A stretch of 64,000 nucleotides of DNA from Rana temporaria (Eukaryota; Chordata; Amphibia; Anura; Ranidae): positions 323,211,645-323,275,644 of the forward strand of contig NC_053492.1 in the NCBI RefSeq assembly GCF_905171775.1, read 5' to 3'. The notes beneath the pieces were generated by a model. It was not told the DNA's origin. It did no database searches and saw only the letters and a program-made list of their open reading frames with translations. Of the stretch, positions 10,622-20,781 are shown piece by piece; the stretch's first letter is position 1; each line of letters opens with the position of its first letter. The translations under genes and the position numbers were made by a program.

Positions 10622-11583
10622 TCGACTACGGGGCCCCCCCCCTGTCCCCCCGCTAACATCCCCACATTTTGTAAAGTAGAAGGAAAAGCCAAAAACGACT
10701 CACCGGGCTGTCTGGAAGCAATCCCACCAGCCGTCCGGCTAGGCTCCCGCGCTGCGACCTCCGTCCTGGGAACGACTTCCTCCTCCGACAGCTCCCCTTC
10801 CGATCGATCTCCATGCCGACCCTCCTCACCAGATGAAAGCCCACCAGGCGACTCGGGCCTGGGAGCCGCGGGCCCAGAGCTGGACTCACTCTCGCTGCGT
10901 GCCCTGGACCCGTGCACCGACTTCCGCGTAGCTTTTCGTGGCGCCTCGGACACTCTGCCGTCTTCCCCTCGCTCCCTCACCACGGGGCTGGATTGGAGGT
11001 GGCTAGCCGCGGATGCTGAAGAGCTAGCCACCGCAGGGACAGATGTGTTTTGCCGAGGCTCTCGGCCCTCCGGTGCAAAACCGGGGTTGGAGCCCGCATC
11101 CCTCTGATCATCTCGCCGAGCGGACCTGGCCACCGCATTGGAGCCCCCTGGCCGCCCCCTCCCTGTTCCCCGCTGCCGATCGGTGGCCTTCTCCTGGCGC
11201 CCCCCCGCCGCCGACGCTGTCCGTTTTGCGGGTGGGCCCGAGGGGGCCCGGATGGGGCTACCCCCTCTCCTGTGGGACCAGGTGGACGGTCCCGGGGAAT
11301 AACGTGCCGGAGGCCGGGACACCCTGGATCGCGGGGTGTCCCCCTCCCCCCCCCGGATGGGTGACTCGCTGGCTATGTCCTGGGTGGCAGTATGCGCCCC
11401 CCCCGCTCGCCGGGTGCCCCCCCCACCCCCCCGAACGGGTGAATCATGTTCCGTGTCCCCGGGCGCGAGGAGCGGCCCCAGCATAGACTGCAGCCACCCC
11501 TCACCGCGGCGATCCGCCTCCTGCCTGAGCTGGGCGAGCATAGCCTCGACCCCAGCCATGGTGCAGGCCGATGGATGTGGCAA
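10600..11583 (-). pseudogene. Ngaro gag, N-terminal part
   Basis: Open frame of 327 residues whose first part (AGVEAMLAQLRQEADRRGEG) is a plausible gag leader helix, followed by a long low-complexity Arg/Ser/Gly/Pro region. It stops at 10600 after overlapping the zinc-finger frame. A possible 51-bp intron at about 10703-10653 (GTGAGT...TTAG) keeps the frame and does not solve the mismatch. A one-base change in the adjacent poly-G run would. Very high GC in places makes sequencing error possible. Confidence 0.55.
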
Positions 11584-11772
11584 AATTTAGTCCCCGGCTG
11601 CGGCCTAGCGGCGCTCGTTTATTTTTTTTTTGGATTTCTGGCAGAGCCTGGCTTCCCTCAGCAGCGCTGGTCTAAAACGCTGCAAAAACGGCAGGAAATG
11701 TCCCCGGTCGCAGCCTACCTCACCCCTACCTCACCCCTTCCTAAGTCTGGCAGAGCAGCAAGTCCCCAGCAG

Positions 11773-11950
11773 AAAATTCTCCCCTCGTGTGTTACCCGGG
11801 AAGCATGGGAGGGGAAATATATAACCTCCCTCCCACTGCTCTCCTTCCTTACTGAGCCCTCCCCCCGGCCAGAGCAGGGCTTTTCTTTAACCCTGTCATG
11901 GCCGGCCCTCCGCCTATGTCCTGCTGCTCTTTGCTCCGGGCCTCTCTTGA
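11773..11950 (-). repeat. Ngaro split direct repeat A1 with candidate promoter
   Basis: 5' end of the element on the minus strand. It contains GC-rich GGGAGGG motifs followed by TTATATATTT (at about 11814-11825), a reasonable TATA-like core promoter upstream of gag. The promoter role is inferred; the repeat identity with A2 is direct. The region 11584-11772 between the repeat and gag is leader. Confidence 0.7.
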
Positions 11951-12161
11951 GCAGATGTGTGCACCAGGTTGTCCCCGCAATCCTCAGACGCATGTCCCAC
12001 CACATCATCAGACCCACCCAGCAGCATCTGCAGCAGAAGGCAATGGAGGATTTCTATAGAATTGACAGATTCCCACGCACTGTGGGGACCATTGATTGCA
12101 CACATGTGGCACTACGGCCCCCCCCGTGACACAGAACACATATACCGCAATAGGAAGCATT

Positions 12162-12244
12162 GGCATTCCATCAACGTACAGGTGATAGCCGATGCCCAAT
12201 GCCTCATATGGCATCGGCTATCACCTGTACGTTGATGGAATGCC
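12162..12244. repeat. 35-bp perfect inverted duplication in Harbinger-2
   Basis: Arms 12162-12196 and 12210-12244 are exact reverse complements around a 13-nt loop. Arm 1 and the loop are transposase sequence in the normal order; arm 2 is a copied inversion. It is followed by a TGT/TGCA-rich low-complexity run before homology resumes near 12297. Confidence 0.95.
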
Positions 12245-12532
12245 TGTTCATGTTGTGCATGTTGTATGTTGTATGTTGCATGTGCATGTTGTATTTTGCA
12301 CAACTACGCCGTGAGAAAGGGCCTGGAGATTGACATACGTGATGACCTGACCCCCCAACCAGACAATCCCCCCCTAACCGAGGGTACCCCATCTGCTGTG
12401 GGAGCTGCAATCAGAAGATGCCTCACAGAAGACATATTTACACGTTAAAAACACACATTAAACATGGCACAAGTAGAATGCACACATGCACACCACTGTG
12501 GTCCCTAGCACAGACACATCTCATCCTCATCT

Positions 12533-12600
12533 AATTGGATTAGACCCAAGGACACCGGACGGGACTTGGGAGCAGCAACGCCACGCCAAGGCTCCAATTA
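12533..12600 (-). other. Conserved intergenic block of Harbinger-2
   Basis: 68-bp counterpart of the block in the other elements. In the Myb direction it begins AATTGGAGCCTTGGCG, contains a CCCAAG...CTTGGG inverted repeat and ends TCTAATCCAATT. Confidence 0.7.
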
Positions 12601-12737
12601 TGTCACTGTACATTCATACCCCTTTCACACGGCAGAGGGTGACACCCCTTTGCCAGCAGGAGTGACACCCCCCCCATTCACACACCAGTCACACTGAAGC
12701 AGCACTCCTCACCGTGTGCTGGCATAACTCAAATCCA

Positions 12738-12786
12738 GCTCATGACCTGAGCAAAAAAATAAAATAATCCAGCTCATGACCTGAGC
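12738..12786 (-). other. Tandem short hairpins after the Myb stop (Harbinger-2)
   Basis: GCTCATGACCTGAGC occurs twice, at 12738-12752 and 12772-12786, separated by A/T-rich DNA. The arms are 5 bp. Sequence differs from the Harbinger-1 hairpins but position, duplication and stem length are the same. The second copy overlaps the very end of the called Myb frame. Confidence 0.55.
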
Positions 12787-14241
12787 AAAAAAAAAAAAAA
12801 GGCTTTTATTTTGCCTTTCTTTGGCTTCGCCTGGTGGCAGCAGATTGGCTCATCAGCTGCCTGGGCGGAGCCTGGGGTGGTGGGGGGGGGGGGTGGTTGA
12901 TCAGCAGGAGGCACATCAGCAGGTGGACCACTCCTGCTAGGTGATGGCTGCCTGGGCGGAGCCTGGGGTGGGGGGGGTGTCAGATCGGGAGGTGGCCCAC
13001 TCCTGCCAGGTGACGGCTGCCTGGCCTCCAAGGCAGCGGCAATCCTGGTGAGGACCAGATTAGTTTGGGCCTGCATCCTGAGCTGGCGGGTGAGGTTGGC
13101 CCTCTCACTCCGCTGCCTCCGTCTCCCCTCCTCCTGCACCGCGGTGGTGTTGGCCTTAACAGCCTCACAAAGGCAATCCACCTTGGTGGCAAGGTCGACC
13201 ATACAGGGGGCCACTGCAGAGCTGTTGCAGCTCAAATCCTGCACAGCCTCCCTCAGATGGCCAGCATCATGTGCGATTTTCTTCATATTCCCAGCTAGAT
13301 CCCCCATATGCTGGGTCTGGAGGGTTTGGTCCTGGGAAATCTGCTCCTGCACGTCGCCCACTACACCCCTGGTCTTCTTGGTCGCCTTCTTGTGGCCAGA
13401 AGAGGCAACAGAGCGGGTGTAGGGGGAGCACCTGGTGGTGGTGGCCCTGCTGGTGGGTGAGGGAGAGGGGCTTCTTATAATGGGGGTGGAGGTGGTGGAG
13501 GGCCCAACCATCACAATGCACTCATCTATAATGTGCCTGATCTGGCCAAGGTCCACCGAGTCGTCCAAGACCACCTCAATAGACCTGGTGTGGACTGTCC
13601 CCTCCTCCACAACATCTTGGGGGGCTTCATGTGGCTCCTCAGAAGAGGTGGTGGGACGGCCAACAAGCCCAGATGGGCCCGCCCCTTCCTGCACATCTGT
13701 GGATGACATAAAGCAGTCACATGTTGGGGGACCCACACACTTGTCACATGTTCCCTTCCCCCACCCACACATGTTACACACCAAATAGGAAATATAAAAC
13801 ACACTTACCTGTCCTCAAGACATCTTCCCGGGAATCAAACCCCTCAATCCCCTCAACCTGCTCCCTGTGCAGACACCGGGCGATCCTCTGCTCCTCCGGG
13901 GTCAGCACGACATCGCAGGGTGGGCCACCCACAGTGCCAATCCGGTGCTTTCTGATTTTGGCCACCTTCTCCCACACCCGAAGCCGCAGATCGTTAATTT
14001 TTTTTAATATATGATGGCCAAGGCGGGGGACATTGCCAAGGGCATTGACCCTGGTGGCAATAGTATCATAAATCTCCTGCCTCCTGGCAGGCATCGTATT
14101 GCGGCTGGAAGGGCCATGGAGGGACTCATAGAACTCCTCCATCCCATCAATAATAATGGCACTCTCCTGGGGTGTAAATTTGTTTTTCCTGTGGGTGACA
14201 GGAGCTGACACGGGAGCTGCCACTGGAGCAGACATAGTCAT
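12774..14241 (-). CDS. Harbinger-2 Myb/SANT-like protein, open
   Basis: Two exons: 14241-13809 and 13696-12774, with a 112-bp phase-1 intron (GTAAGTG...CCACAG). Joined they encode about 451 residues. Residues about 15-115 form the Myb/SANT-like DNA-binding region (RKNKFTPQESAIIIDGMEEF, KKINDLRLRVWEKVAKI, then GTVGGPP). The rest is Ser/Thr/Pro-rich linker, a helical region with VLTRIAAALEARQ, and a proline-rich tail. The last few codons run into an A/T homopolymer, so the natural end may differ slightly. The partner transposase in this element is destroyed, so only trans activity is conceivable. Confidence 0.82.
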
Positions 14242-14334
14242 TCAGAAACTGAACGCAAGGGGCAAAATTACCACGCTCAGGGGGGGGTGGAAAGCAGGAT
14301 GTAATTTTGCAAAGACCAGATGCATGTCTGGCCG

Positions 14335-15582
14335 CAGGGCCGCTGATAGGGGGGGAGCACCAGTGCTCCTGTAGGGGGCCCGGGCTCACAGGGGGGCCCA
14401 TACAGCAGAGGGAATCAGTGCGGTCGGATGGAGGGGCAAATACAGGATGCCCAATGTGAACCCGGTTTCTCTCCCTCCCACAACTTTCAGCTGCTGCAGG
14501 GAGAGACACTGGGGCAGATTCATCAATAGATACGACGGCGGATCTCCTGATCCACCGTCGTATCTGTGAGACCCGACGGTCGGATCTGTGAGATCCCATC
14601 GTCGGAGCTATGCGACTGATTCATAAGAATCAGTTCCGCATAGATCTCCCTTGGATCCGACTGGTGTAAGTGACTTACACCAGTCGAATCTTAGGCTGTA
14701 ATCTCCCGCCGGCCGCTAGGTGTCGTCGCAATTTTTTACCCGTCGCATATGCAAATGAGGAAAACCGCCGATTCACGTCCGTACGCCCGCCCGTCGCTCA
14801 TTTTCTACGTCGTTTGCGTTCGGGTTTTTCCGGCGGATAGCTACCCCTGCTTCTATGAGGGGTAGCTAATGTTAAGTATGGCCGACGTTCCCGCGCCGAT
14901 TTTTACATTTTCTACTTTGTTTGCGTACCGCGATCGGGAATACGATGGCCGCAAACGACGTACCCGCCGCAAACAATGACGTCGTAGCGACGTCATTTGG
15001 AGCATGCGCACTGGGCTTTTTCGCCCCGGCGCATGCGCAGTTAAATCGGCGCGGGAACGCGCCTGATTTAAATTGTACACTCCCCCTAGCCGCGGAATTT
15101 GCATTACGCCGGGGGGAGTTAGGATCCGACGGTGCAGTTTGCGAGGTAAGTGCTTGATGAATCATGCACTTGCCTCGCTAAATTGCACCGGCGGATCGCA
15201 AACCAGGTAGATCTAGCGGATCTAAAGATCCGCAGATCTACATGAATCTGCCCCACGGACACAGCTGCCAGCTTCCCTGTCTCATTAAAAAAAAATAACA
15301 AATTGTTACCCTGTATTGTTTTAAACCCTTGCAAAATGTAATAAAATTCTTGGGAAAAAAATTATTTTTTTTTATAAAAATTGTCAAATATTTTTTTTCA
15401 AAACATTTCAATGTTTTTGTTAAAAGAAAAAAAAGGGCTAATTCACACAGCTTCTCTGTTATCTATGTGTCCGCTAAGAATAATTTTAGTATATTTTAAT
15501 TGAAAATGTTGGTTTGATACATTTGAGGGGGGCCCTGCCAGGTAGGCTGTACGGGGCCCCGTGATTTCTAACAGCAGCCCTG
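14335..15582. mobile_element. Non-autonomous hAT element with 8-bp target duplication
   Basis: Termini CAGGGCCGCT and AGCAGCCCTG form the inverted repeats, and TCTGGCCG flanks both sides (14327-14334 and 15583-15590), an exact 8-bp target duplication as made by hAT transposases. There is no coding capacity. The interior holds MITE B1 (14511-15254) and an A/T-rich stretch (15285-15440) with no gene that I can see. Confidence 0.88.
14511..15254. mobile_element. MITE B1, Harbinger-type, nested in the hAT element
   Basis: Inverted ends GGGGCAGATTCAT and ATGAATCTGCCCC; palindromic subterminal blocks such as ACTTACACCAGTCG; non-coding. It is homologous to MITE B2 (30836-32281). A 3-bp target duplication is not clear (ACT left, ACG right). 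Confidence 0.8.
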
Positions 15583-15590
15583 TCTGGCCG

Positions 15591-15788
15591 TACTTGTACA
15601 CTCGAGCCTAGCCATTAGGCCGGCCTACAACAGGAAGTTCGGATAAAACATCACTGAGCATGCTCCGTTGAAGTTAGGCCGGGCGTAAGCCACTGCACCA
15701 CGCTCAGACAATCCATTTACATAAGTTGACACACACTTCCACTTGCACCGACTTAAGCCTCCGGTGCACATTGGAGTGCAAAAGCTTG
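15591..15788. other. Unassigned CpG-rich palindromic DNA
   Basis: This lies between the hAT element and Harbinger-3, probably the outer end of Harbinger-2. No gene. It contains imperfect palindromes such as TTGCACCGACTTAAGCCTCC followed by GGTGCA. It ends in TTG, the left copy of the Harbinger-3 target duplication. Confidence 0.4.
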
Positions 15789-16199
15789 GGCCCAGATTCT
15801 CGTACATCGGCGCATCCTTATGCGGTCGTAGCGCATCCAAGATGCGCTACGCCTTCCTAACTTAGAGAGGTAAGCTCCGTATTCCCGAAGCACCGGCGTT
15901 CAAATTTGCGCCGGCGTAGTGCAAATTCGTGGGCGTATGTGGGCGTAAGTGAAAGTAGGAAGGAAGTGGGCGTGATACATTTAAATGAACCGTGACCTTA
16001 TGCAAATGATGGTCTGAACGGACGGCGCATGCGCCGTCACGTGACCGGGTGTCCCCCGCCCCTATGCGCATGCGCACATCGCGATTGGCGAGTTGCTCCA
16101 AACAAGTGCATAAATACGCCCAGACATGCGCCCATCATGTGCAAAAGTACACCTGTTAGTTTACTGTTGGTGGTGAGCTTACTTTTGCAGTGCTTTGCC

Positions 16200-17594
16200 A
16201 TGTCTGCTGAGCGTACAAGTAGAAGGAAAAAGAATTTCTCTCATGAGGAGAGGGCCATCATTCTCGCAGGCATGGAGAGGCACTATGACCGCCTCCATGG
16301 GTCCAGGAGTAAAACCACAAGCAAGGGGCGAAGGGATGAGATCCTGCAGAGGATAACGGATCAAGTGAATGCTGTGGGCAATGAGGCGAGGAGGCCCCAT
16401 CATATAGGCAAGAAAATTAATGATCTTAGGAGGAGGGTCAAGGACAAGATGGCCCTCATGGCGAGGCATGCCAGGGGCACTGGTGGGGGACCTGCCTCAA
16501 GGATCCGTCTGACACCAGATGAGGAGGTAGTTGCCCGGTGCCTTACCAGGGTTCAAGTTGAGGGAATGCCGGGCTATGATTCTGTTCATCCGCCCTTGAG
16601 GACAGGTAAGTGTTTATTTCAACTATCTGGTGTGTAGCATGTGTGTGGGGGGAGGTAGGGAATATGTGACAAGTTTGTGGGTCCACCAACATGTGAATGT
16701 TTTGTGTCATCCACAGGTGTCCAGGATGAAGCTGGCCCGTCTCGTGCCCCTGCCCGTCCCACAACATCCCCTGATGCTGATGCCCCTGCCCGTCCCACAC
16801 CATCCCCTGATGATGATGTCCCTGCCCGTCCCACACCATCCCCTGATGCTGATGTCCCTGCCCGTCACACACCATCTTCATCTGATGAAGATGCCCCTGA
16901 CCCCCAGGGAAGGCAAGCGGCATTGGTGGAGGAGAGTGGTGGCCACGCCTCCATTGAGGAGGTTCTGCAGGATGCGGAGCATTTGGGGGAGGAGGTGTCA
17001 CTGTCCCTTTTCTTGGAGGATTTGGGAAGCTTGGCTGGTCCATCCCGGACCTCAAGCCCACGATCCTCCATATCCTCGGACTCCATCTCCAACCCAGCCA
17101 CTCCCTCTGTCTCCATCTCCAACCCACCCCCTCCATCTAATCCCTCACCCTATGCCAGGCCTGAAGCCTCTCGTGGACCAAGGAGGTCAACGCGGAGAAC
17201 CAGGGGGGTACCCGAGTTGCTGTCTGTGACCCTGACCACTGCGCAGGAAGACCAGACCCGCCTTATGGGTGCGATGGGCCAGGACTTCACTCGAGTGGCT
17301 GACAGCCTAGGGGAGAGGGGACATGTCACCGATGTGATTCAGGACATTGCAGGCAACACCACTGCAATTATCACATGTTTGCGGGATCTCGAAACCACCA
17401 CAGCAAGCCTGGTGAAAGAGGTGCAGACCCTAAATGAGTCCGTCCAGGGGCACACAGCTGCCATTGTTGGTGTTCAAACCGAGACCAATAACCTCCTGAG
17501 GAGGATAGCGGTGGCATTAGAGGGCAGGCCTCCAGCCACGGTGGATGCTCCTCTGCCTGATGAAACCCCCCCCCCCCCTCAACCAGGCAGTTGA
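16200..17594 (+). CDS. Harbinger-3 Myb/SANT-like protein, intact
   Basis: Exons 16200-16605 and 16717-17594; the 111-bp phase-1 intron has GTAAGTG and CCACAG ends. The product is 427 residues. Residues about 5-135 contain the DNA-binding region (RRKKNFSHEERAIILAGMER, KKINDLRRRVKDKMALM, then ARGTGGGP and RLTPDEEVVARCL), ending with PLRTG at the splice. The second exon has about three copies of a 12-residue PARPTPSPDADV-type repeat, an acidic region, a Ser-rich linker and a helical C-terminus (VALEGRPPA) for possible self- or transposase interaction. I chose ATG 16200 because exon 1 from it has the same length (406 bp) as in Harbinger-4 and -5. In this superfamily such proteins guide the transposase to nucleus and DNA ends. 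Confidence 0.92.
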
Positions 17595-17653
17595 GGAGCC
17601 GGGGCCGGGGCCGTGGCCGAAGGCAGGCCAATTAGTTTTTCGGGTTGATTATT

Positions 17654-17707
17654 GCTCTGGTAAAGAGTTTTTTTATTTATTTTTCAAAGTATTGCTCTGG
17701 TAAAGAG
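17654..17707 (+). other. Tandem short hairpins after the Myb stop (Harbinger-3)
   Basis: GCTCTGGTAAAGAG followed by a T-run occurs twice (17654 and 17694). The stems are only 4-5 bp. The same arrangement, with different stem sequence, is present downstream of the Myb gene in Harbinger-1 and -2. Confidence 0.5.
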
Positions 17708-17855
17708 TTTTTTAAGTTAGTGTTGACAAATGCACACGGTGAGGCGTGCAGAATAGTGTGACTGGTGTGAGAATGGGGGGGGGGGGTTGACACTCCTGCC
17801 AGCAAAGGGGTGTCACCCTCTGCCGTGTGAAAGGTGTATGAATGTACAGTAACAT

Positions 17856-17922
17856 AATTGGAGCCTTGGCGCGGCGTTACTGCTCCCTAAAACAATGTGG
17901 TTTGATTGGGTCTAATCCAATT
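17856..17922 (+). other. Conserved intergenic block of Harbinger-3
   Basis: 67-bp copy of the shared block (AATTGGAGCCTTGGCG ... TCTAATCCAATT). It is preceded at about 17793-17816 by an imperfect inverted repeat involving TTGACACTCC and GGGTGTCACC that is also shared among elements. Confidence 0.7.
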
Positions 17923-18006
17923 CGATGTGCATGTGGGGGGTGTGTGCTAGGGACCACAGTGGTGTGCACGTGTGCATTCACATTGTGCCATTTTTAATGT
18001 GTGTGT

Positions 18007-19179
18007 TTAACGTTCAAAGAGACGTTCAACGAGGCATCTCCTGATTGCTGATCCCTCAGCAGACGGGGTACCCTCAGGCAGGGGGGGATTGTCGGGTTGG
18101 GGGCTCAGGTCATCACGTAGTTCAACCTCCAGGCCCTTTCTCACTGCGAAGTTGTGCAGAATGCAACATGCCCCGATGATCTGGCACACAAAGTCTGGGG
18201 AATACAACAGGGTCCCCCCAGACTTATCCAGGCATCGGAAACGGGACTTCAGTTGGCCAAAGGTTCGTTCCACCACTGCACGGGTACTTATGTGTGCAGC
18301 ATTGTAGTTTTCCTCTCCTGGGGTTTGTGGGTTCCGGAATGGGGTCATTAGATGAGGTCCAAGTGCATATGCAGAGTCACCTGGAAGAGAAAAGACAGGA
18401 GGAGGTTAGTCATGCATGTGTCCCTCGTAATGTCTGCGTCATGGGGGGGACAGTCATACCTGACACCCATGTCACTCACCAACCAGCCAGCTGTCCCCGT
18501 ACACATTCTGGTCAAACTCCATTGGGATGTCGCTTTGGCGGTAGATGAAGCTGTCATGAGAGGATCCGGGGTGTTTGGCACGGACGTGCCATATGAGGCC
18601 ATGGGCATCCACGATAACCTGGACATTGATAGAATGCCAGTGCTTCCGATTGCGGAATAGGTGCTCTGTGTCACGGGGGGGCTGTAGTGCCACATGGGTG
18701 CAATCAATTGCCCCGATGGTGCGTGGGAATCCTGCAATTTTGACAAAATCTGCCCTTGCCTTATTCCGCTGGACCTCCTGGGTGGGTCTGACGATTTGGT
18801 TGGACATGTGTCTCAGGATTGCGGGTACAACCTGGTGCACACATCTGCTCATGCTGGTTTGTGACATCCCAGCCACACCTCCACTTGTGCGCTGAAAAGA
18901 TCCAGTGGCCAGGAAGTGGAGTGTTGCCAGGACCTTGATCAGTGGCTGCACTGCATGTGAGCGGTGTGTTGGGCTTGTAAGGTCATCCTGCAGGATTGTG
19001 GTTATTTCCTGGATGGCTTGAGTATTAAATCTGAAGAGGCGATACACCTCTGCTTCCCCGATGGCCAAGACGTCTAATGGCGTTCGGTAAAAACGCTGCC
19101 GTGCCCTCCTCCTTCTCCTTCTCATTCGAAGCGCCTGGGCGCACACTAGTTGTGCTATGACCATGCCTGCCCCTGGCAT
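18007..19179 (-). CDS. Harbinger-3 DDE transposase (HARBI1-like), intact
   Basis: Exons 19179-18480 and 18380-18007; the 99-bp phase-1 intron has GTGAGTG and TTCCAG ends. The product is 357 residues, close to the usual length for the HARBI1 family. There is an Arg-rich segment (18-32), an HTH-like region (about 95-120, QRTSGGVAGMSQTSMSRCVH) and the catalytic triad Asp149 (GAIDCTH), Asp199 (GSSHDSF) and Glu261 (VVERTFG), followed by CCILHNFAVRKG. It would cut and rejoin the GGCCCAGATT ends and leave 3-bp target duplications. No stop or frameshift is visible. Confidence 0.95.
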
Positions 19180-19613
19180 GTTGGCATACAGAAGTCTTGT
19201 CCTGCAAGTGTGGTTGCTGAGCTCGTCCGTAAGGGTGCTGCTAAAGCTGCTCTCCAGCTGACCTGCACACGTCTGGTGCAAAGTTGCCCCTGCTTTTATG
19301 AGGGGCAAGTTTACACCGGACGAACAGCTTACGCGCACCGCTCGTAGCCTGCGTCGGGCGGTCGTACGTTCGGGAATCTCGGTATATCCCTCATTTGCAT
19401 ATTTGATTATGAAATCAATGGGAGTGCTGGGCGTTCTCGGCGTAAATGTGCGCCTACGCTACGCCGGCGCACAAACGTTGCGCCGATCGAAACAAGACTA
19501 ATTTCTGGCGTACCTGGTTCTGTGGGTACGGCGCACCGATACGACGGCGCATCTGTTCAATTGCGCCGCGCAAATCAAGGTGCCCCGGCATAACGCCTTT
19601 GAGAATCTGGGCC

Positions 19614-19714
19614 TTGGTGAATCATCAACTTTGCTCTACAGATTAGGCCGGTGTAGCCTAAACAGGCTAGGCTAGGCCAACCTAAAGTTAATCCAATCTA
19701 CGTGAATCTACCTA
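19614..19714. mobile_element. MITE E3, right-end fragment
   Basis: It matches the right ends of MITE E and E2: GCCTAAACAGGCTAGGC-type palindrome and terminus GAATCTACCTA. The left part is not found next to Harbinger-3. It directly adjoins monomer M1 of the 46-bp repeat. Confidence 0.6.
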
Positions 19715-19715
19715 A

Positions 19716-19748
19716 GTAGGTTTAGGTGCAAGCTACAGAGCACACTTG
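19716..19748 (+). repeat. 46-bp repeat monomer M1, left part
   Basis: 33 bases matching the monomer start. The remaining 13 bases lie at 32285-32297, beyond MITE A2 and MITE B2. The two parts total exactly 46 bp. Confidence 0.7.
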
Positions 19749-20781
19749 GGGCCAGATTCACGTAGATCAGCGGATCTTTAGATCCGCTTGATCTACCTGA
19801 TTTAAGATCCGCTCCCGCAAGTTTGCGAGGCAAGTGGGTAATTCACAAATCACTTACCTCCAAACTTGCGGCGGCGGATCGTAAATCCCCCGGCGGAATT
19901 CAAATTCCGCGGCTAGGGGGAGTGTACTATTTAAATCAGGCGCGTTCCCGCGCCGATTTAAATGAGCATGCGCCGTCCGCGGAATTTCCTGGCGTGCATT
20001 GCTCCCACTGACGTCACTAGGACGTCAGTGGTTTCGACGTGAGCGTAACTTGCGACGCGCGTCTTTCTGAATCGGCGTACGCAAACGACGTAAGAAATTT
20101 TAAAAGCAACGCGGGAACCATGGCTATACTTAACATTGGCTGCGCCTCATAGAAGCAGGGGTAAGTATACGCCGGGAAAGCCGCTACGGAAACGTCGTAA
20201 GAATACTGCGTCGGGTCCGCGTACGTTCGTGAATTTGCGTATCTCGCTGATTTACATATTATTCAACGTAAATCAGCGGGAACGCCCCCGGCGCCATTTT
20301 TAAATTGAAAATAAGATCCGACGGTGTAACACAGTTACACCTGTCGGATCTTAGCCATATCTATGCGTAATTGATTCTATGGCCCAGATTCTCGTACATC
20401 GGCGCATCCTTATGCGGGCGTAGCGCATCCAATATGCGCTACGCCGTCATAACTTAGAGAGGTAAGCTCCGTATTCCCGAAGCACCGGCGTTCAAATTTG
20501 CGCCGGCGTAGTGCAAATTCGTGGGCGTAAGTGAAAGTAGGAAGGAAGTGGGCGTGATACATTTAAATGAACCGTGACCTTATGCAAATGATGGTCTGAA
20601 CGGACAGCGCATGCGCCGTCACGTGACCGGGTGTCCCCCGCCCCTATGCGCATGCGCACAACGCGATTGGCGAGTTGCTCCAAACAAGTGCATAAATACG
20701 CCCAGACATGCGCCCATCGTGTGCAAAAGTACACCTGTTAGTTTACTGTTGGTGGTGAGCTTACTTTTGCAGTGCTTTGCC

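Larger units (their letters stand above)
5049..11950 (-). mobile_element. Ngaro-type (DIRS order) tyrosine-recombinase retrotransposon
   Basis: Read on the minus strand the order is A1 (11950-11773), gag, RT-RNase H, tyrosine recombinase, SGNH hydrolase, B1 (6334-5849), A2 (5848-5671), a 146-bp spacer and B2 (5524-5049). A1/A2 and B1/B2 are near-identical direct repeats. This is the split direct repeat layout of Ngaro/PAT-type elements, rather than LTRs or the inverted repeats of DIRS1. There is no integrase or methyltransferase. The element joins the Harbinger-2 transposase at TGA with no extended target duplication, as expected for recombinase-mediated integration. Some genes carry frameshifts or a stop, so this copy is probably inactive. 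Confidence 0.92.
4736..12448 (+). pseudogene. Harbinger-2 transposase, split by Ngaro and rearranged
   Basis: The start (4736, MPGAG) to TSM at about 5048 gives the N-terminal domain, including the QRTSG helix-turn-helix region. Sequence resumes at 11951 with CVHQVVPAI, after the 6.9-kb Ngaro insertion. The first catalytic aspartate is present in TVGTIDCTHVAL. Past about 12130 a frameshift in a C-run is followed by a 35-bp inverted duplication (12162-12244) and a short TGTTGCA-like low-complexity run. These replace the second catalytic aspartate, the intron and the catalytic glutamate region. The C-terminus resumes at about 12297 (LHNYAVRKGL) and ends at 12448. Confidence 0.88.
4390..15785 (+). 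mobile_element. Harbinger-2, disrupted by a Ngaro element and a hAT MITE
   Basis: Element parts at 4390-5048, 11951-14334 and probably 15591-15785 share the standard plan: transposase (+), conserved intergenic block, Myb gene (-). The left terminus is absent: the sequence starts at an internal position homologous to about 672 of Harbinger-1. A Ngaro retrotransposon occupies 5049-11950 inside transposase exon 1, and a hAT MITE occupies 14335-15582 upstream of the Myb gene. The right terminus was not identified; 15591-15785 is CpG-rich palindromic DNA that I can assign only tentatively. Confidence 0.8.
15789..19613 (+). mobile_element. Harbinger-3, apparently complete PIF/Harbinger transposon
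   Basis: 3825 bp with perfect ends GGCCCAGATTCTC and GAGAATCTGGGCC, flanked by TTG on both sides (15786-15788 and 19614-19616). It carries an open Myb/SANT-like gene (+) and an open transposase gene (-) in convergent orientation with the conserved intergenic block between them. It is very similar to Harbinger-4, which points to recent activity of this subfamily. This is the best candidate here for an autonomous, mobile element. Confidence 0.95.

Noticed and set aside
9641..11107. 488-codon open frame on the plus strand
   Set aside because: It is the antisense of Ngaro gag in GC-rich DNA; the minus strand has the zinc-finger motifs and fits the element's gene order.
5049..11950. LTR retrotransposon or endogenous retrovirus
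   Set aside because: No LTR pair at the ends, no aspartic protease, integrase or envelope; the repeats are split and the recombinase is of tyrosine type.
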